A stretch of DNA of 64,000 nt from Saprospiraceae bacterium (GCA_016709995.1 JADJLQ010000001.1:1336001-1400000), one strand, 5' to 3'. Numbered from the stretch's first letter, positions 53,001 to 61,642 are shown. Numbers and translations are program-made. Notes: generated by a model not told the origin, from the letters alone.

Positions 53001-55171
53001 ACATTTCTCCTGAAGCCATCGGCAGACCTATCATCATGGACGATGAATGTGAACTTGTAGGAGTCAATTATGAAGATCAGCAATTTGATATCGTGCCTGA
53101 TGCTTGTTACAAGATTATTCGGACCTGGCGTATAGTAGATTGGTGCAAATTTGATCCCAACCAACATAATCGTGATCAGGACATCATCGTAGATGACCGT
53201 AAAGTAGCTGATGCAGTGAAAAGACCTTGTGTATACCGACATGTAAAAGACAATGGCGATGGGTTTGTAACTTACTCTCAGATCATTCTGATTAAAGATA
53301 CGATCCGTCCTTCCATTACTATTAAAGACACGACTATCTGTTTTTATGACAACAGCTGTCTGTTAGCGTCTGTATTCATTCCTTTCAGTGCTTCAGATAA
53401 TTGCACTGCACCTGGATTGATATCTTATCGATGGGAGTTGGATGAAACGCCGAGTGCCAGCGACCTTGCAAATAAAACTTATAATAAAAGCAGTATAGAT
53501 AAAGTGTCTCGTGGCAATGAATCATCACTCAATACTTTGCACAAAATCGGCGTATCTCTCGTGCATGTGATCGCGGAGGACAACTGTGGCAATGAAGACA
53601 CGACTACTTTTGCTCTTACGGTCAGAGATTGTAAAAAACCCACACCCTATTGTTACAATGGCATCGCTACAGTGATCATGCCTTCTACCGGTACGATTAA
53701 GGTATGGGCCAAAGATCTTGATGCAGGCAGTTATGACAATTGTACTTCGAGGGCTAATCTCAAATTTACTTTTGGACCGAATAAAGGAGATAGTTGTCAA
53801 TCATTTAATTGTAAAAATATACCCAATGGGGTCTCTTTCACCAATGAAGTAGACATCTATGTGTGGGATGAAGCAGGCAATGTGGATTTTTGCAGAACTT
53901 TTGTCAATATTCAGGATGGTAGTGGCGATGTATGTGATGATGCGAATAGTATCATGAGCAGTATCTCCGGAAATATCCGTACTCAAAGCGCAGAGCCTGT
54001 TGAGCAAGTAAATGTCGAAGCCAGGGCTAGTTTTTATATGCCTGCTTTCAAAACCAGCACGACCGGATATTATGCATTCACCAACCTGCCTTTAAACAGT
54101 AATTTGGTGCTGAAACCTACTAAATCAGACAATCCAACCAATGGGGTGAGCACGATCGACTTATTAAAAATACAAAAACACATTTTAGGATTGGATCCTA
54201 TCAAAGATCCATACACCCTGGTCGCTGCAGATATAAACAATGACAAGGACATCAACACCAACGATTTAATAGAACTGAGAAAGGTCATCCTCAATATTTA
54301 TGATGCTTTTCCTTCTAATACCAGTTGGAGATTTGTTCCTAAATCATTCCAATTTAATGCAGCCACACCATTTGATTTTCCTGAAAAAATCGATATCGCA
54401 TCTTTGAGTTCAGATGAGATCAATCGTGACTTTGTCGGCATCAAGACAGGAGATATCAATAACACGGTTATAGCGCATTCACTCTTAGGGGCAGAATCCA
54501 GGGGTGCTGTAGCATCGTTGACTTTTAAGTTAGTTGATCAAAATTTGAAAAAAGGCGAATCTAAGGAAATCAACTTTTATGCAGATGATTTTAATTCGAT
54601 CCAGGCTTTCCAGTTTACGATGAGTCACCCCGACCTTGAAATCCTGGGGGTTCAGGGAAAGGCCATTAAAATGGATCAAAGAAACTTTGGTTCTTTTAAT
54701 GATGCGATGACTACCAGTTGGAATAGAGTCGACCGAACTTCAATTCTCGCAGATGAGGCGCTGTTCTCCATCACGGTCAAAGCGAAAAAAGACCTCACAC
54801 TCAGCAATCAAATGACTATCAACTCCAGAATCACCCGGGCTGAATCCTATGACGGACAAGAAGCCCTTGGGGTTGCTTTGAAATTTGGATCTGAAAACAA
54901 TAAGTCAGATAATCGCTTTGTGTTATATCAAAATACCCCTAATCCATTCCAGTCAGTTACCCGAATCTCTTTTGAGTTGCCTGGTGCACAACCAGTGCAA
55001 ATCGTCATCACCGACCTGACGGGAAAAGTTATTTTCAAACAAGATCTGAATGGCAAAAAAGGCTTTAATCAGTGGACACTGGACAAACAACTTTCCGGAT
55101 CAGGTATCTACTATTACACATTAGCAGCAAAAGGCTTCAAAGACAGTAAAAAAATGATTTTAGTTCAATAA
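50051..55171 (+). CDS. Giant cysteine-rich secreted protein with dockerin-like, cohesin-like and type A T9SS domains (copy 2)
   Basis: 1706 residues with a GTG start at 50051 (no ATG precedes the signal peptide, read as MKSHISYLIIVGILFLNLNA). It is collinear with the 44644 protein throughout: CYLSCNDHVHASLPSDNCFR at the mature start, ETPPNPVC and CKKPTPYC linkers, the aromatic insert (YWKYKPFHDEFIENWINCYV), a carboxypeptidase-regulatory fold, dockerin-like helices near 1364-1425 (GVSTIDLLKIQKHILG, AADINNDKDINTNDLIELRK), WRFVPKSFQF, DFVGIKTGDIN, a cohesin-like domain and a type A sorting domain (YQNTPNPFQSVTRISFEL). It has one extra stretch (about residues 350-500) that differs most from copy 1. 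The pair arose by tandem duplication and has diverged well. Function unknown. Confidence 0.92.
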   Translation: MKSHISYLIIVGILFLNLNAGRTQTCYLSCNDHVHASLPSDNCFRSFDVEDFLQNPDPACSTYSLNIVHPYGTSQLDSNKVDASHLGYTIVFQVKNGGNSCWGYVTIEDKAPPQPFCKNSTISCFQFNKISELNKVVVDNCSEEGKSIIEKLIWQDYACDSVGITGKVIRTIRTIDPWGNSGACTDTLRIRKDSFPLIKCPDMINLACIMLCKKAGNKESKDDPANFDTFTFSSNKFDANYPSPEKLIELQKRDTFKSNVNKCIPANLRVVPFIKDSVFKFINGVCTLVDTCVSMYPSTGILCKMLLRYDDLIFPVCGNGFKVRREWTFTNWCTGQDTICVQYINVEDKVAPIVKTNFTIPFRQKGRRLEMVIPGYRLNVATNAHDCYATFCLDSLKTDDCSLHHQTYSVTYPDPSRNGSLTTKAGTLKDCMTLPGSPNNYLLSDNLPFTKAGFEDFTMPRNCFPIFIQAQDECFNTTNSDLKIIDSRSSRIVYQAPFGYAGVALVCITDETPPNPVCIKTLQTTIDPEQCWSRIYAADLDKGSKDNCCDILHFAVANMDSVVYYRSKYAKQMEDSCGKELYWKYKPFHDEFIENWINCYVFKDYVDLTECNQNQLILRAYEACGVPRYDDHIYTCGAHSWFCYNTYPAFMLWHNYLKIKSNQDVCTGTFPWYCRNKHLSLMSSLLSDPKELWIPKYPGSTRLILYPELPIETAYCFPEFYFEAAPLSGTDAPNAPGNTCSKRLYSDCMVTVLVDDKTPPVAINPQDKFWYCDNVSSDEDDRYEYARCDDESWSMDNAKDKMCTDEKGIPYNQIESIKENDAYAADTIDPTGKFYGWYGCNIYGGAHPDEHGGLISCPSTMNSWAPVYCRSWLILDSTDAAGKVNPLQQFDTPILHNGNPGNADAGNGHFYIWDNCWMNLSSLDSTDVSYFDNCGNGWIKRTWTAKDKCGNSVSVDQKITTKHRSDFEVLFPQDKMTLCGNMEDISPEAIGRPIIMDDECELVGVNYEDQQFDIVPDACYKIIRTWRIVDWCKFDPNQHNRDQDIIVDDRKVADAVKRPCVYRHVKDNGDGFVTYSQIILIKDTIRPSITIKDTTICFYDNSCLLASVFIPFSASDNCTAPGLISYRWELDETPSASDLANKTYNKSSIDKVSRGNESSLNTLHKIGVSLVHVIAEDNCGNEDTTTFALTVRDCKKPTPYCYNGIATVIMPSTGTIKVWAKDLDAGSYDNCTSRANLKFTFGPNKGDSCQSFNCKNIPNGVSFTNEVDIYVWDEAGNVDFCRTFVNIQDGSGDVCDDANSIMSSISGNIRTQSAEPVEQVNVEARASFYMPAFKTSTTGYYAFTNLPLNSNLVLKPTKSDNPTNGVSTIDLLKIQKHILGLDPIKDPYTLVAADINNDKDINTNDLIELRKVILNIYDAFPSNTSWRFVPKSFQFNAATPFDFPEKIDIASLSSDEINRDFVGIKTGDINNTVIAHSLLGAESRGAVASLTFKLVDQNLKKGESKEINFYADDFNSIQAFQFTMSHPDLEILGVQGKAIKMDQRNFGSFNDAMTTSWNRVDRTSILADEALFSITVKAKKDLTLSNQMTINSRITRAESYDGQEALGVALKFGSENNKSDNRFVLYQNTPNPFQSVTRISFELPGAQPVQIVITDLTGKVIFKQDLNGKKGFNQWTLDKQLSGSGIYYYTLAAKGFKDSKKMILVQ

Positions 55172-55208
55172 ACGAATTTTCTAATTAGCTTCCGTCTTAT
55201 GTAGCAAA

Positions 55209-55243
55209 AAGGCTTGCGAGAATCCTTGCAAGCCTTCTTTTTT
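55209..55243 (+). terminator. Rho-independent terminator after giant copy 2
   Basis: AAGGCTTGC (55209-55217) and GCAAGCCTT (55228-55236) form a 9-bp stem with a 10-base loop, followed by CTTTTTT. Further T runs follow. Confidence 0.9.
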
Positions 55244-55267
55244 AATTTTTTTTTGCTCAAGACAAAT

Positions 55268-55275
55268 TATATTTG
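55268..55275 (+). promoter_or_regulatory. Candidate -7 box for alanine dehydrogenase
   Basis: TATATTTG matches TAnnTTTG, 45 bases before the ATG at 55321. A TTTG at 55252-55255 lies 12 bases upstream, closer than the usual spacing, so only the -7 box is supported. Confidence 0.4.
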
Positions 55276-55320
55276 GGGACTTTCTTAAAAACATACTTAA
55301 CTCCAGTAAATTTACTTCAT

Positions 55321-56439
55321 ATGAAAATCGGTATACCTAAAGAAATCAAAAGCAATGAAAACCGTGTCGCAGTCACTCCTGCCGGCGTCATGGAGCTCAC
55401 CAAGCGTGGCCACCAAGTCATCATCCAGTCCTCGGCCGGAGAAGGCAGTGGTTATTCTGATGCCGATTATGTCCAGGCAGGTGCGACCATCCTTCCTACG
55501 ATAGAGGCCACTTATGGCGCAGCTGAGATGATTTTAAAAGTGAAAGAACCCATTGCCCTTGAATATCCCTTGATCCAGTCTCACCATCTCGTATTTACCT
55601 ATTTTCATTTTGCCTCCGGCGAGGCTTTGACCAGAGCCATGATTCAAAATAAAGCGACCTGCCTGGCTTATGAGACGGTCGAGGCTCCTGATAGGTCTCT
55701 CCCTCTCCTGGTACCGATGTCAGAGGTAGCAGGCCGCATGTCTATTCAGCAGGGCGCCAAGTATCTGGAAAAACCTTCCAAGGGCAGAGGAGTTCTGCTA
55801 GGTGGAGTTCCCGGTGTACCCCCTGCCAGGGTTCTGATCCTGGGAGGAGGTATTGTAGGTACCCAGGCTGCTAAGATGGCCGCAGGATTAGGCGCCCAGG
55901 TCACTATCCTGGATGTCAACCTCAACCGGCTGCGTTACCTCGAAGACATTTTACCTGCCAATGTCACCACTATGTATAGCAATGAGTACAATATCCGTCG
56001 TCTCATCCCCGATCATGACCTGATAGTCGGAGCTGTACTCATACCAGGGGCCAAAGCGCCCCACCTGATCACCAGGGATATGCTCGGACTGATGAGACAA
56101 GGGACTGTCTTGGTCGATGTAGCTGTAGATCAGGGCGGATGCATCGAGACCTGCAAGCCTACCACCCACGACGATCCAATCTATCTCATCGATGGTATTG
56201 TGCACTATTGCGTGGCCAATATGCCCGGAGCCGTACCCTACACCTCAACCATAGCTTTGACCAACGCTACCCTGCCCTATGCCATTGAGTTAGCCAATAA
56301 AGGCTGGAATCGAGCTTGTATCGACAATCTGGGCTTGAGAAGAGGGCTTAATATCGTAGAAGGCAAGGTAGTCTACCAGGGAGTCGCCGATGCTTTCGGA
56401 CTTCCCTACGATCCGGTCGAAACCGTGCTTGCTCCCTGA
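55321..56439 (+). CDS. ald: Alanine dehydrogenase
   Basis: 372 residues from the ATG at 55321, which begins MKIGIPKEIKSNENRVAVTP, the standard family start; an upstream TTG at 55273 is unlikely. It interconverts alanine and pyruvate plus ammonia with NAD. Seen: KVKEPIALEYPLI (substrate lysine region), VFTYFHFASGEALT, VPMSEVAGRMSIQQGAKYLE, the Rossmann loop ILGGGIVGTQAAKMAAGLGA, and VDVAVDQGGCIETCKPTTHD. Full length. It follows the terminator of the preceding giant, has its own promoter-like box, and is a single-gene unit. Confidence high. Confidence 0.96.
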   Translation: MKIGIPKEIKSNENRVAVTPAGVMELTKRGHQVIIQSSAGEGSGYSDADYVQAGATILPTIEATYGAAEMILKVKEPIALEYPLIQSHHLVFTYFHFASGEALTRAMIQNKATCLAYETVEAPDRSLPLLVPMSEVAGRMSIQQGAKYLEKPSKGRGVLLGGVPGVPPARVLILGGGIVGTQAAKMAAGLGAQVTILDVNLNRLRYLEDILPANVTTMYSNEYNIRRLIPDHDLIVGAVLIPGAKAPHLITRDMLGLMRQGTVLVDVAVDQGGCIETCKPTTHDDPIYLIDGIVHYCVANMPGAVPYTSTIALTNATLPYAIELANKGWNRACIDNLGLRRGLNIVEGKVVYQGVADAFGLPYDPVETVLAP

Positions 56440-56552
56440 GGATAATGTATAATTGTATACTAAAATTTGTTAATTTGATATTCATTTCTTGCTTTCGCAT
56501 TTAAAGTGCACTATATTTAGGTAAATTTTTTTTTCATTAAATCCATTTCATT

Positions 56553-56810
56553 ATGCACATCACATTTGAAGAATTGCGCCAGATTAAGCACATGCTGCCT
56601 ACCGGTGGAGTATCAAAAATTGCACATGATCTCAATCTGGACGAACAGACCGTCAGAAATTATTTTGGTGCCAAAAAGTTTGTAGATGGTAAAATTATAG
56701 ATCAGCATATTCAACCCGGACCGAATGGAGGCATTGTAGAATTAGAGGACACTTCTATTTTAAATCTGGCCAAAGAACTGATAGAGCACGATTCCAGCTC
56801 TGTCGTTTAA
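56553..56810 (+). CDS. Small HTH DNA-binding protein
   Basis: 85 residues. Residues about 20-40 (VSKIAHDLNLDEQTVRNYFG) form a helix-turn-helix, and the preceding FEELRQIKHMLPTGG is a characteristic start. The second half (QHIQPGPNGGIVELEDTSIL) is probably a short beta-alpha element. Small proteins of this pattern occur widely in Bacteroidota as uncharacterised DNA-binding proteins; this is from memory. Its TAA stop shares the TTAA palindrome at 56807-56810 with the stop of the convergent GH13 gene. Target unknown. Confidence 0.75.
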   Translation: MHITFEELRQIKHMLPTGGVSKIAHDLNLDEQTVRNYFGAKKFVDGKIIDQHIQPGPNGGIVELEDTSILNLAKELIEHDSSSVV

Positions 56811-58090
56811 TGACTGTCTGATCTTTCATAGACATTTATGCCAGCCCCGCTCAGTATCATATATTGGGCTGTATTTGGATAAAATTCCTGTTGGGTAAAA
56901 ACATTTTTATAACGGTCACCCAACTTTTTATTATTTAAGTTTATTTCTTTGTTTTCTGCACTCAAATTCATTAATACAATGACTTCGTGGTGCTTTCCCT
57001 TGCCCAGGTGCATTGTGAATACCTGATCATCTTCTGTCAGCGTATTTATCGCCCAATCCTGATCCTGAGCCATGGAAGAAAATATCGGATTGTTAGCTCT
57101 CAATAGTAGCAAACATTGGTAAAAAGAATGCAAAGCCATTTCACCATCATCAAAAGGTATACAGTCTTTGTCAAAAAACTTCAATCTATGCATCAAAGGC
57201 AGTTCTTGTCCAGCATAGATCAACGGTATGCCTATCGGTATCAGGATGGATAGGGCGGCAAAAGATTTGGCCAGGGCACCATAGCGCTCATATTCGGTTC
57301 CATTCCAACTATTTTCATCATGATTAGAAGTGAAAAACAATTGCCTTTTATGGTCCACCGTGTATTGTTTGTATTTAGCCAGCAACCCTTCTAAACTACT
57401 TCGATGACCTCCATGTGCGACAGAACGGGTGAGATGCATCCACTCCCAGGCATACAGCATATCGAACGCCTCAAAATATCGTTGATCTTCACATTCTGCC
57501 AGCCAAATCAAAGGCCTGATGCCATCCAGTGTGCCCCTGGCTTTAATCCAAAACTCCAGCGGCACCAGCATAGCCATATCGCAGCGAAATCCATCGATAC
57601 CGGCCTTTTCTACCCAATATTTCATAGCATCGATCATAGCATCCTGCATGAGTGGATTCTGATGATCCAGGTCTATCACATCTTCCCAGCCATTTTTTTC
57701 ATAAAAAGAACCTTGTTGATTTCTGACATAATATTCAGGATGTGATCGCGTCCAGGTATGATCCCAGCCGGTATGGTTAGCTACCCAATCGATGATCACT
57801 TTAAATCCCAATTGATGAGCAGCATCTACCAGGGATACAAAATCCTCCATAGTCCCAAATTCAGGATTGATCGAAGTATAATCACCTGCTGCATAATAAC
57901 TGCCCAGACTACCTTTCCGTTCTTTCAGCGATATAGGGGTGATAGGCATAAACCACAGGATATCGATCCCCATGGATCTGAGCCTGGGCAGATGGGGCTT
58001 CAGGGCTTGAAATGTTCCTGCTGCAGTATATTGCCGCACATTCAATTCATAGATATTGCTTCCGGCAAGAGATGGTATGGATCTAAACAT
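56807..58090 (-). CDS. GH13 alpha-amylase family glycoside hydrolase
   Basis: 427 residues with no signal peptide, so cytoplasmic. The TIM-barrel motifs are complete: IIDWVANHTGWDH (motif I), GFRCDMAML with nucleophile D171 (II), WLAECEDQRY with acid/base E199 (III), FTSNHDENSWNG with D258 (IV). A short C-terminal beta-domain follows. The N-terminus NIYELNVRQYTAAGTF resembles the small intracellular alpha-amylase-like enzymes of Bacteroidota. No neighbouring SusC/SusD or other glycan genes, so a role in intracellular glucan or maltooligosaccharide turnover is likely. Exact specificity not assignable. Confidence 0.92.
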   Translation of the reverse strand: MFRSIPSLAGSNIYELNVRQYTAAGTFQALKPHLPRLRSMGIDILWFMPITPISLKERKGSLGSYYAAGDYTSINPEFGTMEDFVSLVDAAHQLGFKVIIDWVANHTGWDHTWTRSHPEYYVRNQQGSFYEKNGWEDVIDLDHQNPLMQDAMIDAMKYWVEKAGIDGFRCDMAMLVPLEFWIKARGTLDGIRPLIWLAECEDQRYFEAFDMLYAWEWMHLTRSVAHGGHRSSLEGLLAKYKQYTVDHKRQLFFTSNHDENSWNGTEYERYGALAKSFAALSILIPIGIPLIYAGQELPLMHRLKFFDKDCIPFDDGEMALHSFYQCLLLLRANNPIFSSMAQDQDWAINTLTEDDQVFTMHLGKGKHHEVIVLMNLSAENKEINLNNKKLGDRYKNVFTQQEFYPNTAQYMILSGAGINVYERSDSH

Positions 58091-58111
58091 ATTGAGATTT
58101 AATGGACCTGG

Positions 58112-58831
58112 TTAGAAGTTCAGGTAGAAGTCTTTTGTGATGGATTTATATTGTTCTGAATATTCGTTTTCGTGGTTGTGGATCAATAATTCCTCCATAA
58201 CTGTCACTGTCCGCTGCCTGCCAAATTGAATCAATAATCGTTCTATTGATTTTTCAGGCTTTGATTTGACTTCGGTGATGCGGCGTGGATACAATTTGTA
58301 GGACTCAGATATCTCTATAAAACGGAGGCCTTGCAGATAGGGAAGGATAATGGCAAGATGACCATCCGGCTTTAACAATTTACTTACAGCCCACAATAAG
58401 TCCCCGTGAGGCAATTTTATCGTATGCCTGGCTTCATCGCGTGGTGTCCTGCCCGATAGCATACCTCCGGTAAAAAAAGGAGGATTGCTGATGATCAAAT
58501 CAAAACGGTGGTCGGTGGCCCTGGCAAAATCTTGTATAGATTGGTGATATACCTCCATTTTTGAAGGCCAGGGAGAAGCATCAAAATTATCCTTTGCCTG
58601 CAAGATGGCTTTTTCATCCACATCGATGGCATGGACCCTGGCAGTCGAAGGAAGTCTCTGCGCCATCATTAGTGCGATCAACCCCGAACCGGTGCCGATA
58701 TCCAGGACTTGTGTAATAGCGGTGAGGTCTGCCCAGGCGCCGACGAGGACACCATCGGTACCAACCTTCATCGGGACTTTGTCCTGATGTATCTTAAATT
58801 GTTTAAACGCAAATGGTTTGATCTCAGACAT
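58112..58831 (-). CDS. trmN6: tRNA1(Val) (adenine37-N6)-methyltransferase
   Basis: 239 residues from the ATG at 58831 (MSEIKPFAFKQFKIHQDKVP). A frame from 58879 adds 16 residues not seen in the family. Class I SAM fold: motif I VLDIGTGSGLIALMMAQR, acidic loop AIDVDEKA, and the adenine-methylase motif NPPF (116-119) in DLIISNPPFF. KVGTDGVLVGAW at 22-33 is typical of the YfiC/TrmN6 group. It methylates A37 of tRNA-Val1 in the model organism. Lies between the convergent GH13 gene (21 bases) and a divergent helicase gene. Confidence 0.88.
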   Translation of the reverse strand: MSEIKPFAFKQFKIHQDKVPMKVGTDGVLVGAWADLTAITQVLDIGTGSGLIALMMAQRLPSTARVHAIDVDEKAILQAKDNFDASPWPSKMEVYHQSIQDFARATDHRFDLIISNPPFFTGGMLSGRTPRDEARHTIKLPHGDLLWAVSKLLKPDGHLAIILPYLQGLRFIEISESYKLYPRRITEVKSKPEKSIERLLIQFGRQRTVTVMEELLIHNHENEYSEQYKSITKDFYLNF

Positions 58832-58922
58832 GGATAGTATGTTATTGGTATATTTTGCGAAGCAAAGATCTATTAACATCCATAATTATCTGTATATCTT
58901 TACCTAAAATATTTAACCTATT

Positions 58923-60257
58923 TTGTCTTCGACAAGATTCGAACCCTTAGCACTCACCGCTGATTTCAGAAATTGCCTTTCTATACTCGAGCAGACTGAT
59001 GACTCCTATTTTATCACCGGCAAAGCAGGCACCGGCAAATCTACCCTCCTGCAACTTTTTAAAGATACTACCCGCAAAAAAATTGCAGTCATAGCCCCAA
59101 CCGGGATCGCAGCTTTAAATGTTAGAGGTCAGATCATCCATAGTTTTTTTGGGTTCCTTTCCTATCCGCTTCATCGATCGCAGATCCATCGGGTTTTAAA
59201 ACATCAATTGTACGAAAGGTTGGTGACGCTCGTCATAGACGAAATATCTATGGTGAGAGCCGACATGCTGGATCAGATAGATTATTTTTTACGAATCAAC
59301 AGAGGCAGTGAGGAGCCTTTCGGAGGTGTCCAAATGATCTTTTTTGGAGACCTTTACCAATTACCTCCGGTCCTTTCCTCTTCGTCAGAGCGGGAGGCGC
59401 TCCAGCAAAAATATGAAACACCTTATTTCTATTCTGCACAGGTATTTGGAGATCATTTTGATGTAAAGATGATTGAACTCCATCATGTATATCGCCAGGA
59501 AGAATATAATTTTATTCAGTTACTTGATCGCATCCGTACACGCCAGTTTGATTATGATGATCTGGAAGAAATCAACCAGCGGGCACATAATAAAAGTCTT
59601 ACAGATCAATATGTCATCACCTTATCTACGACCAATGCTATCGCAGATCGCATCAATACACTCCGATTGCAGGCTATCGACCTGCCAATCTTTACATACC
59701 ATGCAGAGATCGAAGGAGAGTTTAATAAATCCAGCTACCCGACCGATCCTGTGCTGATACTTAAAGAAGGCGCCCAGGTCATGTTTGTTCGCAATGATCC
59801 TTCTAAAGCCTTTGTAAACGGCAGTATTGGCAAAATTGCCTCACTAAGTAAAGAAAAGATCCTGGTAGAGCTCGACAGGCAAGGCTCCACTAAAACCATC
59901 GAATTATTTCCTTTCGAATGGCATATCATCAAATATAAACTCAATAAAGAAAAAGAACTGGAGACAGAAGTCATCGGAACCTTTCGGCACTACCCTATCA
60001 AACTAGCCTGGGCCATCACCATCCACAAAAGTCAGGGCAAAACATTTGATCATATCCATATAGATCTTGGTCATGGTGCCTTTGAGTATGGACAGACCTA
60101 CGTGGCACTATCGCGATGTCGCACGCTAGGCGGGGTCGTGCTCAGCAAACCCCTGCGGCCCAATGATATCCTGGTCGATCCCCGAATCAATGAATTTTAC
60201 GAAATGATGAAAAAAATCCCTTTATCTTCTTTCAAGCCCTGGTTAAACAACGGTTGA
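58923..60257 (+). CDS. PIF1-like superfamily 1 helicase
   Basis: 444 residues with a TTG start at 58923; no ATG lies between the upstream stop and the conserved N-terminus, so TTG is the only usual start. Walker A is GKAGTGKST (33-41). The PIF1 signature motifs follow: VIAPTGIAALNVRGQIIHSF, Walker B LVIDEISMVRADMLDQ, GVQMIFFGDLYQLPPV, and near the C-terminus AWAITIHKSQGKTFDHIHID and TYVALSRCRTLGGVVL. It lacks the long C-terminal additions of some bacterial PIF1 proteins. Likely a 5'-3' DNA helicase acting on stalled forks or G-quadruplexes; precise role inferred from family. Confidence 0.92.
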   Translation: MSSTRFEPLALTADFRNCLSILEQTDDSYFITGKAGTGKSTLLQLFKDTTRKKIAVIAPTGIAALNVRGQIIHSFFGFLSYPLHRSQIHRVLKHQLYERLVTLVIDEISMVRADMLDQIDYFLRINRGSEEPFGGVQMIFFGDLYQLPPVLSSSSEREALQQKYETPYFYSAQVFGDHFDVKMIELHHVYRQEEYNFIQLLDRIRTRQFDYDDLEEINQRAHNKSLTDQYVITLSTTNAIADRINTLRLQAIDLPIFTYHAEIEGEFNKSSYPTDPVLILKEGAQVMFVRNDPSKAFVNGSIGKIASLSKEKILVELDRQGSTKTIELFPFEWHIIKYKLNKEKELETEVIGTFRHYPIKLAWAITIHKSQGKTFDHIHIDLGHGAFEYGQTYVALSRCRTLGGVVLSKPLRPNDILVDPRINEFYEMMKKIPLSSFKPWLNNG

Positions 60258-60272
60258 GCCTCCCGGGAGGCT
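60257..60272. repeat. 16-bp perfect palindrome at the helicase gene end
   Basis: AGCCTCCCGGGAGGCT begins on the last base of the helicase stop codon. It can form a strong hairpin at the 3' end of the transcript but lacks a T tract, so it may protect the end or be a weak terminator. Confidence 0.5.
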
Positions 60273-60373
60273 GGCTCTGGCGAAAAAGACAATCCTGTTA
60301 GTTAGTTTGGCTTCCGTTTGATCTCAATACCTGGGAGTACGCAAAAACAGAATAATTTTTCCGGTTATTTCTT

Positions 60374-60381
60374 TAGATTTG
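60374..60381 (+). promoter_or_regulatory. Candidate -7 box for the small membrane protein and miaE
   Basis: TAGATTTG matches TAnnTTTG, 31 bases before the ATG at 60413. The -33 element is not clear. Confidence 0.4.
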
Positions 60382-60412
60382 GAGTGATCAATCACTATTA
60401 TCATCACAAATT

Positions 60413-60544
60413 ATGACATCAAGATCTAAATCAAAATCCGCTAAAAAAAGCGAACCTAAACAATTAAAAAATTTCTTTGTGATAGTAGGCCTTATCACGG
60501 TGGCCCTATTTGTACTGATCTACCTGCTATTTAGAAGTTCATGA
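60413..60544 (+). CDS. 43-residue single-pass membrane protein overlapping miaE
   Basis: A short frame encoding a basic N-terminus (MTSRSKSKSAKKSEPKQLKN) followed by one membrane span (VIVGLITVALFVLIYLLF) and a two- to three-residue tail. The positive charges before the span predict a cytoplasmic N-terminus. It stops at TGA 60542-60544, overlapping the miaE ATG at 60541 (ATGA). A TAGATTTG box lies just upstream. Composition, topology and translational coupling support a real gene. Function unknown. Confidence 0.65.
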   Translation: MTSRSKSKSAKKSEPKQLKNFFVIVGLITVALFVLIYLLFRSS

Positions 60545-61125
60545 AGCTGAGCCTGGATGTAGCTATACCCAGTCCAACCGCCTGGGTAGAAAAAGTATTG
60601 GAGCATTTTGATACTTTTCTTCAAGACCATGCTGATTGCGAACGCAAGGCCAGTGCCATGGCCTTAAGTATGGTGGCAAAATATCCTGATCGCAACGAGA
60701 TCATCCCGGACCTCATCGATACCGCGCTGGAGGAGCTGGATCATTTTAAACAAGTCTTTGAGATCATGCGGTCGAGGGGAGTTTCCCTGTTGTCATCCAT
60801 GCCGGAAGACCCATATATCAAATCCTTGTTAGCTTTGATGAAAACACCGGTCATGCAGCGATTCCTGGACAGGCTGCTGATCGGCTCCCTCGTCGAAATG
60901 AGAGGTGCAGAAAGGTTCCGCCTCATTGAAGAAAACCTCATTGACCCGGAGCTAAAGCGGTTTTACAAAATGCTCTGGGTATCAGAAGCCAAACATGGCA
61001 ATATATATGTCAAAATGGCCCTCAATTATTTTCCGTCGGAGGAGGTATATGCGAGGTTGGCCTGGTGGGTAGAGCAGGAAGGCAACATCATACAGGGGCT
61101 GCCTATCCGTGCTGCCTTACACTAA
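60541..61125 (+). CDS. miaE: tRNA-(ms[2]io[6]A)-hydroxylase
   Basis: 194 residues, usual length for the family. A non-haem diiron enzyme that hydroxylates the isopentenyl side chain of ms2i6A37 in tRNA. The four-helix iron-binding residues appear in DHADCERKASAMAL, EELDHFKQVF, GSLVEMRGAERF and SEAKHGNIYVKM. N-terminus MKLSLDVAIPSPTAWVEKVL fits the family. It is coupled by a 4-base overlap to a small membrane protein gene, which is unusual context. Assignment secure. Confidence 0.93.
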   Translation: MKLSLDVAIPSPTAWVEKVLEHFDTFLQDHADCERKASAMALSMVAKYPDRNEIIPDLIDTALEELDHFKQVFEIMRSRGVSLLSSMPEDPYIKSLLALMKTPVMQRFLDRLLIGSLVEMRGAERFRLIEENLIDPELKRFYKMLWVSEAKHGNIYVKMALNYFPSEEVYARLAWWVEQEGNIIQGLPIRAALH

Positions 61126-61288
61126 AGATTATAATCATCAAGTAGCCGGCGTAATCCGCTTAGCCATAAATCAAAGGGTATCTGCACCATGATGGCAACT
61201 ATTTGTTTATCGTATTAATTTACAGGCGATTATAGATCCGCTCTGGGTGAAATATAAAGATGTGCTTTGCATTTCCCTCCAACGCTTA

Positions 61289-61642
61289 CTACATGCTTTT
61301 CCTGACCACCAATATCTTCTGATCTGAAAATGCCATCCAGGCATAGTCATATACTAACCAATAGGTTTTTCCTTCTTTGTTGATATAATGGCCGGTGTGA
61401 AATTCAAATCTGAATTTAGCGCGGGTCAATATCATTTTATCAAAAGTTTCCTTTTTGGAGTCGCCCATCAGTGTCATTAATATAATACGGTTTCGATGGA
61501 GTAGATCATCGATGGTTTTTACATCTGACTTGGTCGTAGCCCTGTTTTTATAATTGTAGTCATTTTTGCAGCTCATGCTGCAGAACATTTTATCCGATCT
61601 GCCTCTCACAGACTGACCGCATTGTATGCATAACTTATTCAT
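61289..61642 (-). CDS. Zinc-ribbon protein of unknown function
   Basis: 117 residues. An N-terminal zinc ribbon is clear: CIQCGQSVRGRSDKMFCSMSC, two CxxC-type knuckles with the second as CSMSC. After a polar linker (YNYKNRATTKSDVKTIDD) comes a helical and beta segment ending in GKTYWLVYDYAWMAFSDQKI. Proteins of this plan recur in Bacteroidota without assigned role. It is on the minus strand between miaE and the first integrase, both on the plus strand, so it forms its own unit. Function unknown. Confidence 0.75.
   Translation of the reverse strand: MNKLCIQCGQSVRGRSDKMFCSMSCKNDYNYKNRATTKSDVKTIDDLLHRNRIILMTLMGDSKKETFDKMILTRAKFRFEFHTGHYINKEGKTYWLVYDYAWMAFSDQKILVVRKSM

Noticed and set aside
60257..60272. 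Palindrome as a standard terminator of the helicase gene
   Set aside because: There is no T tract after the stem, so it is recorded only as a repeat.
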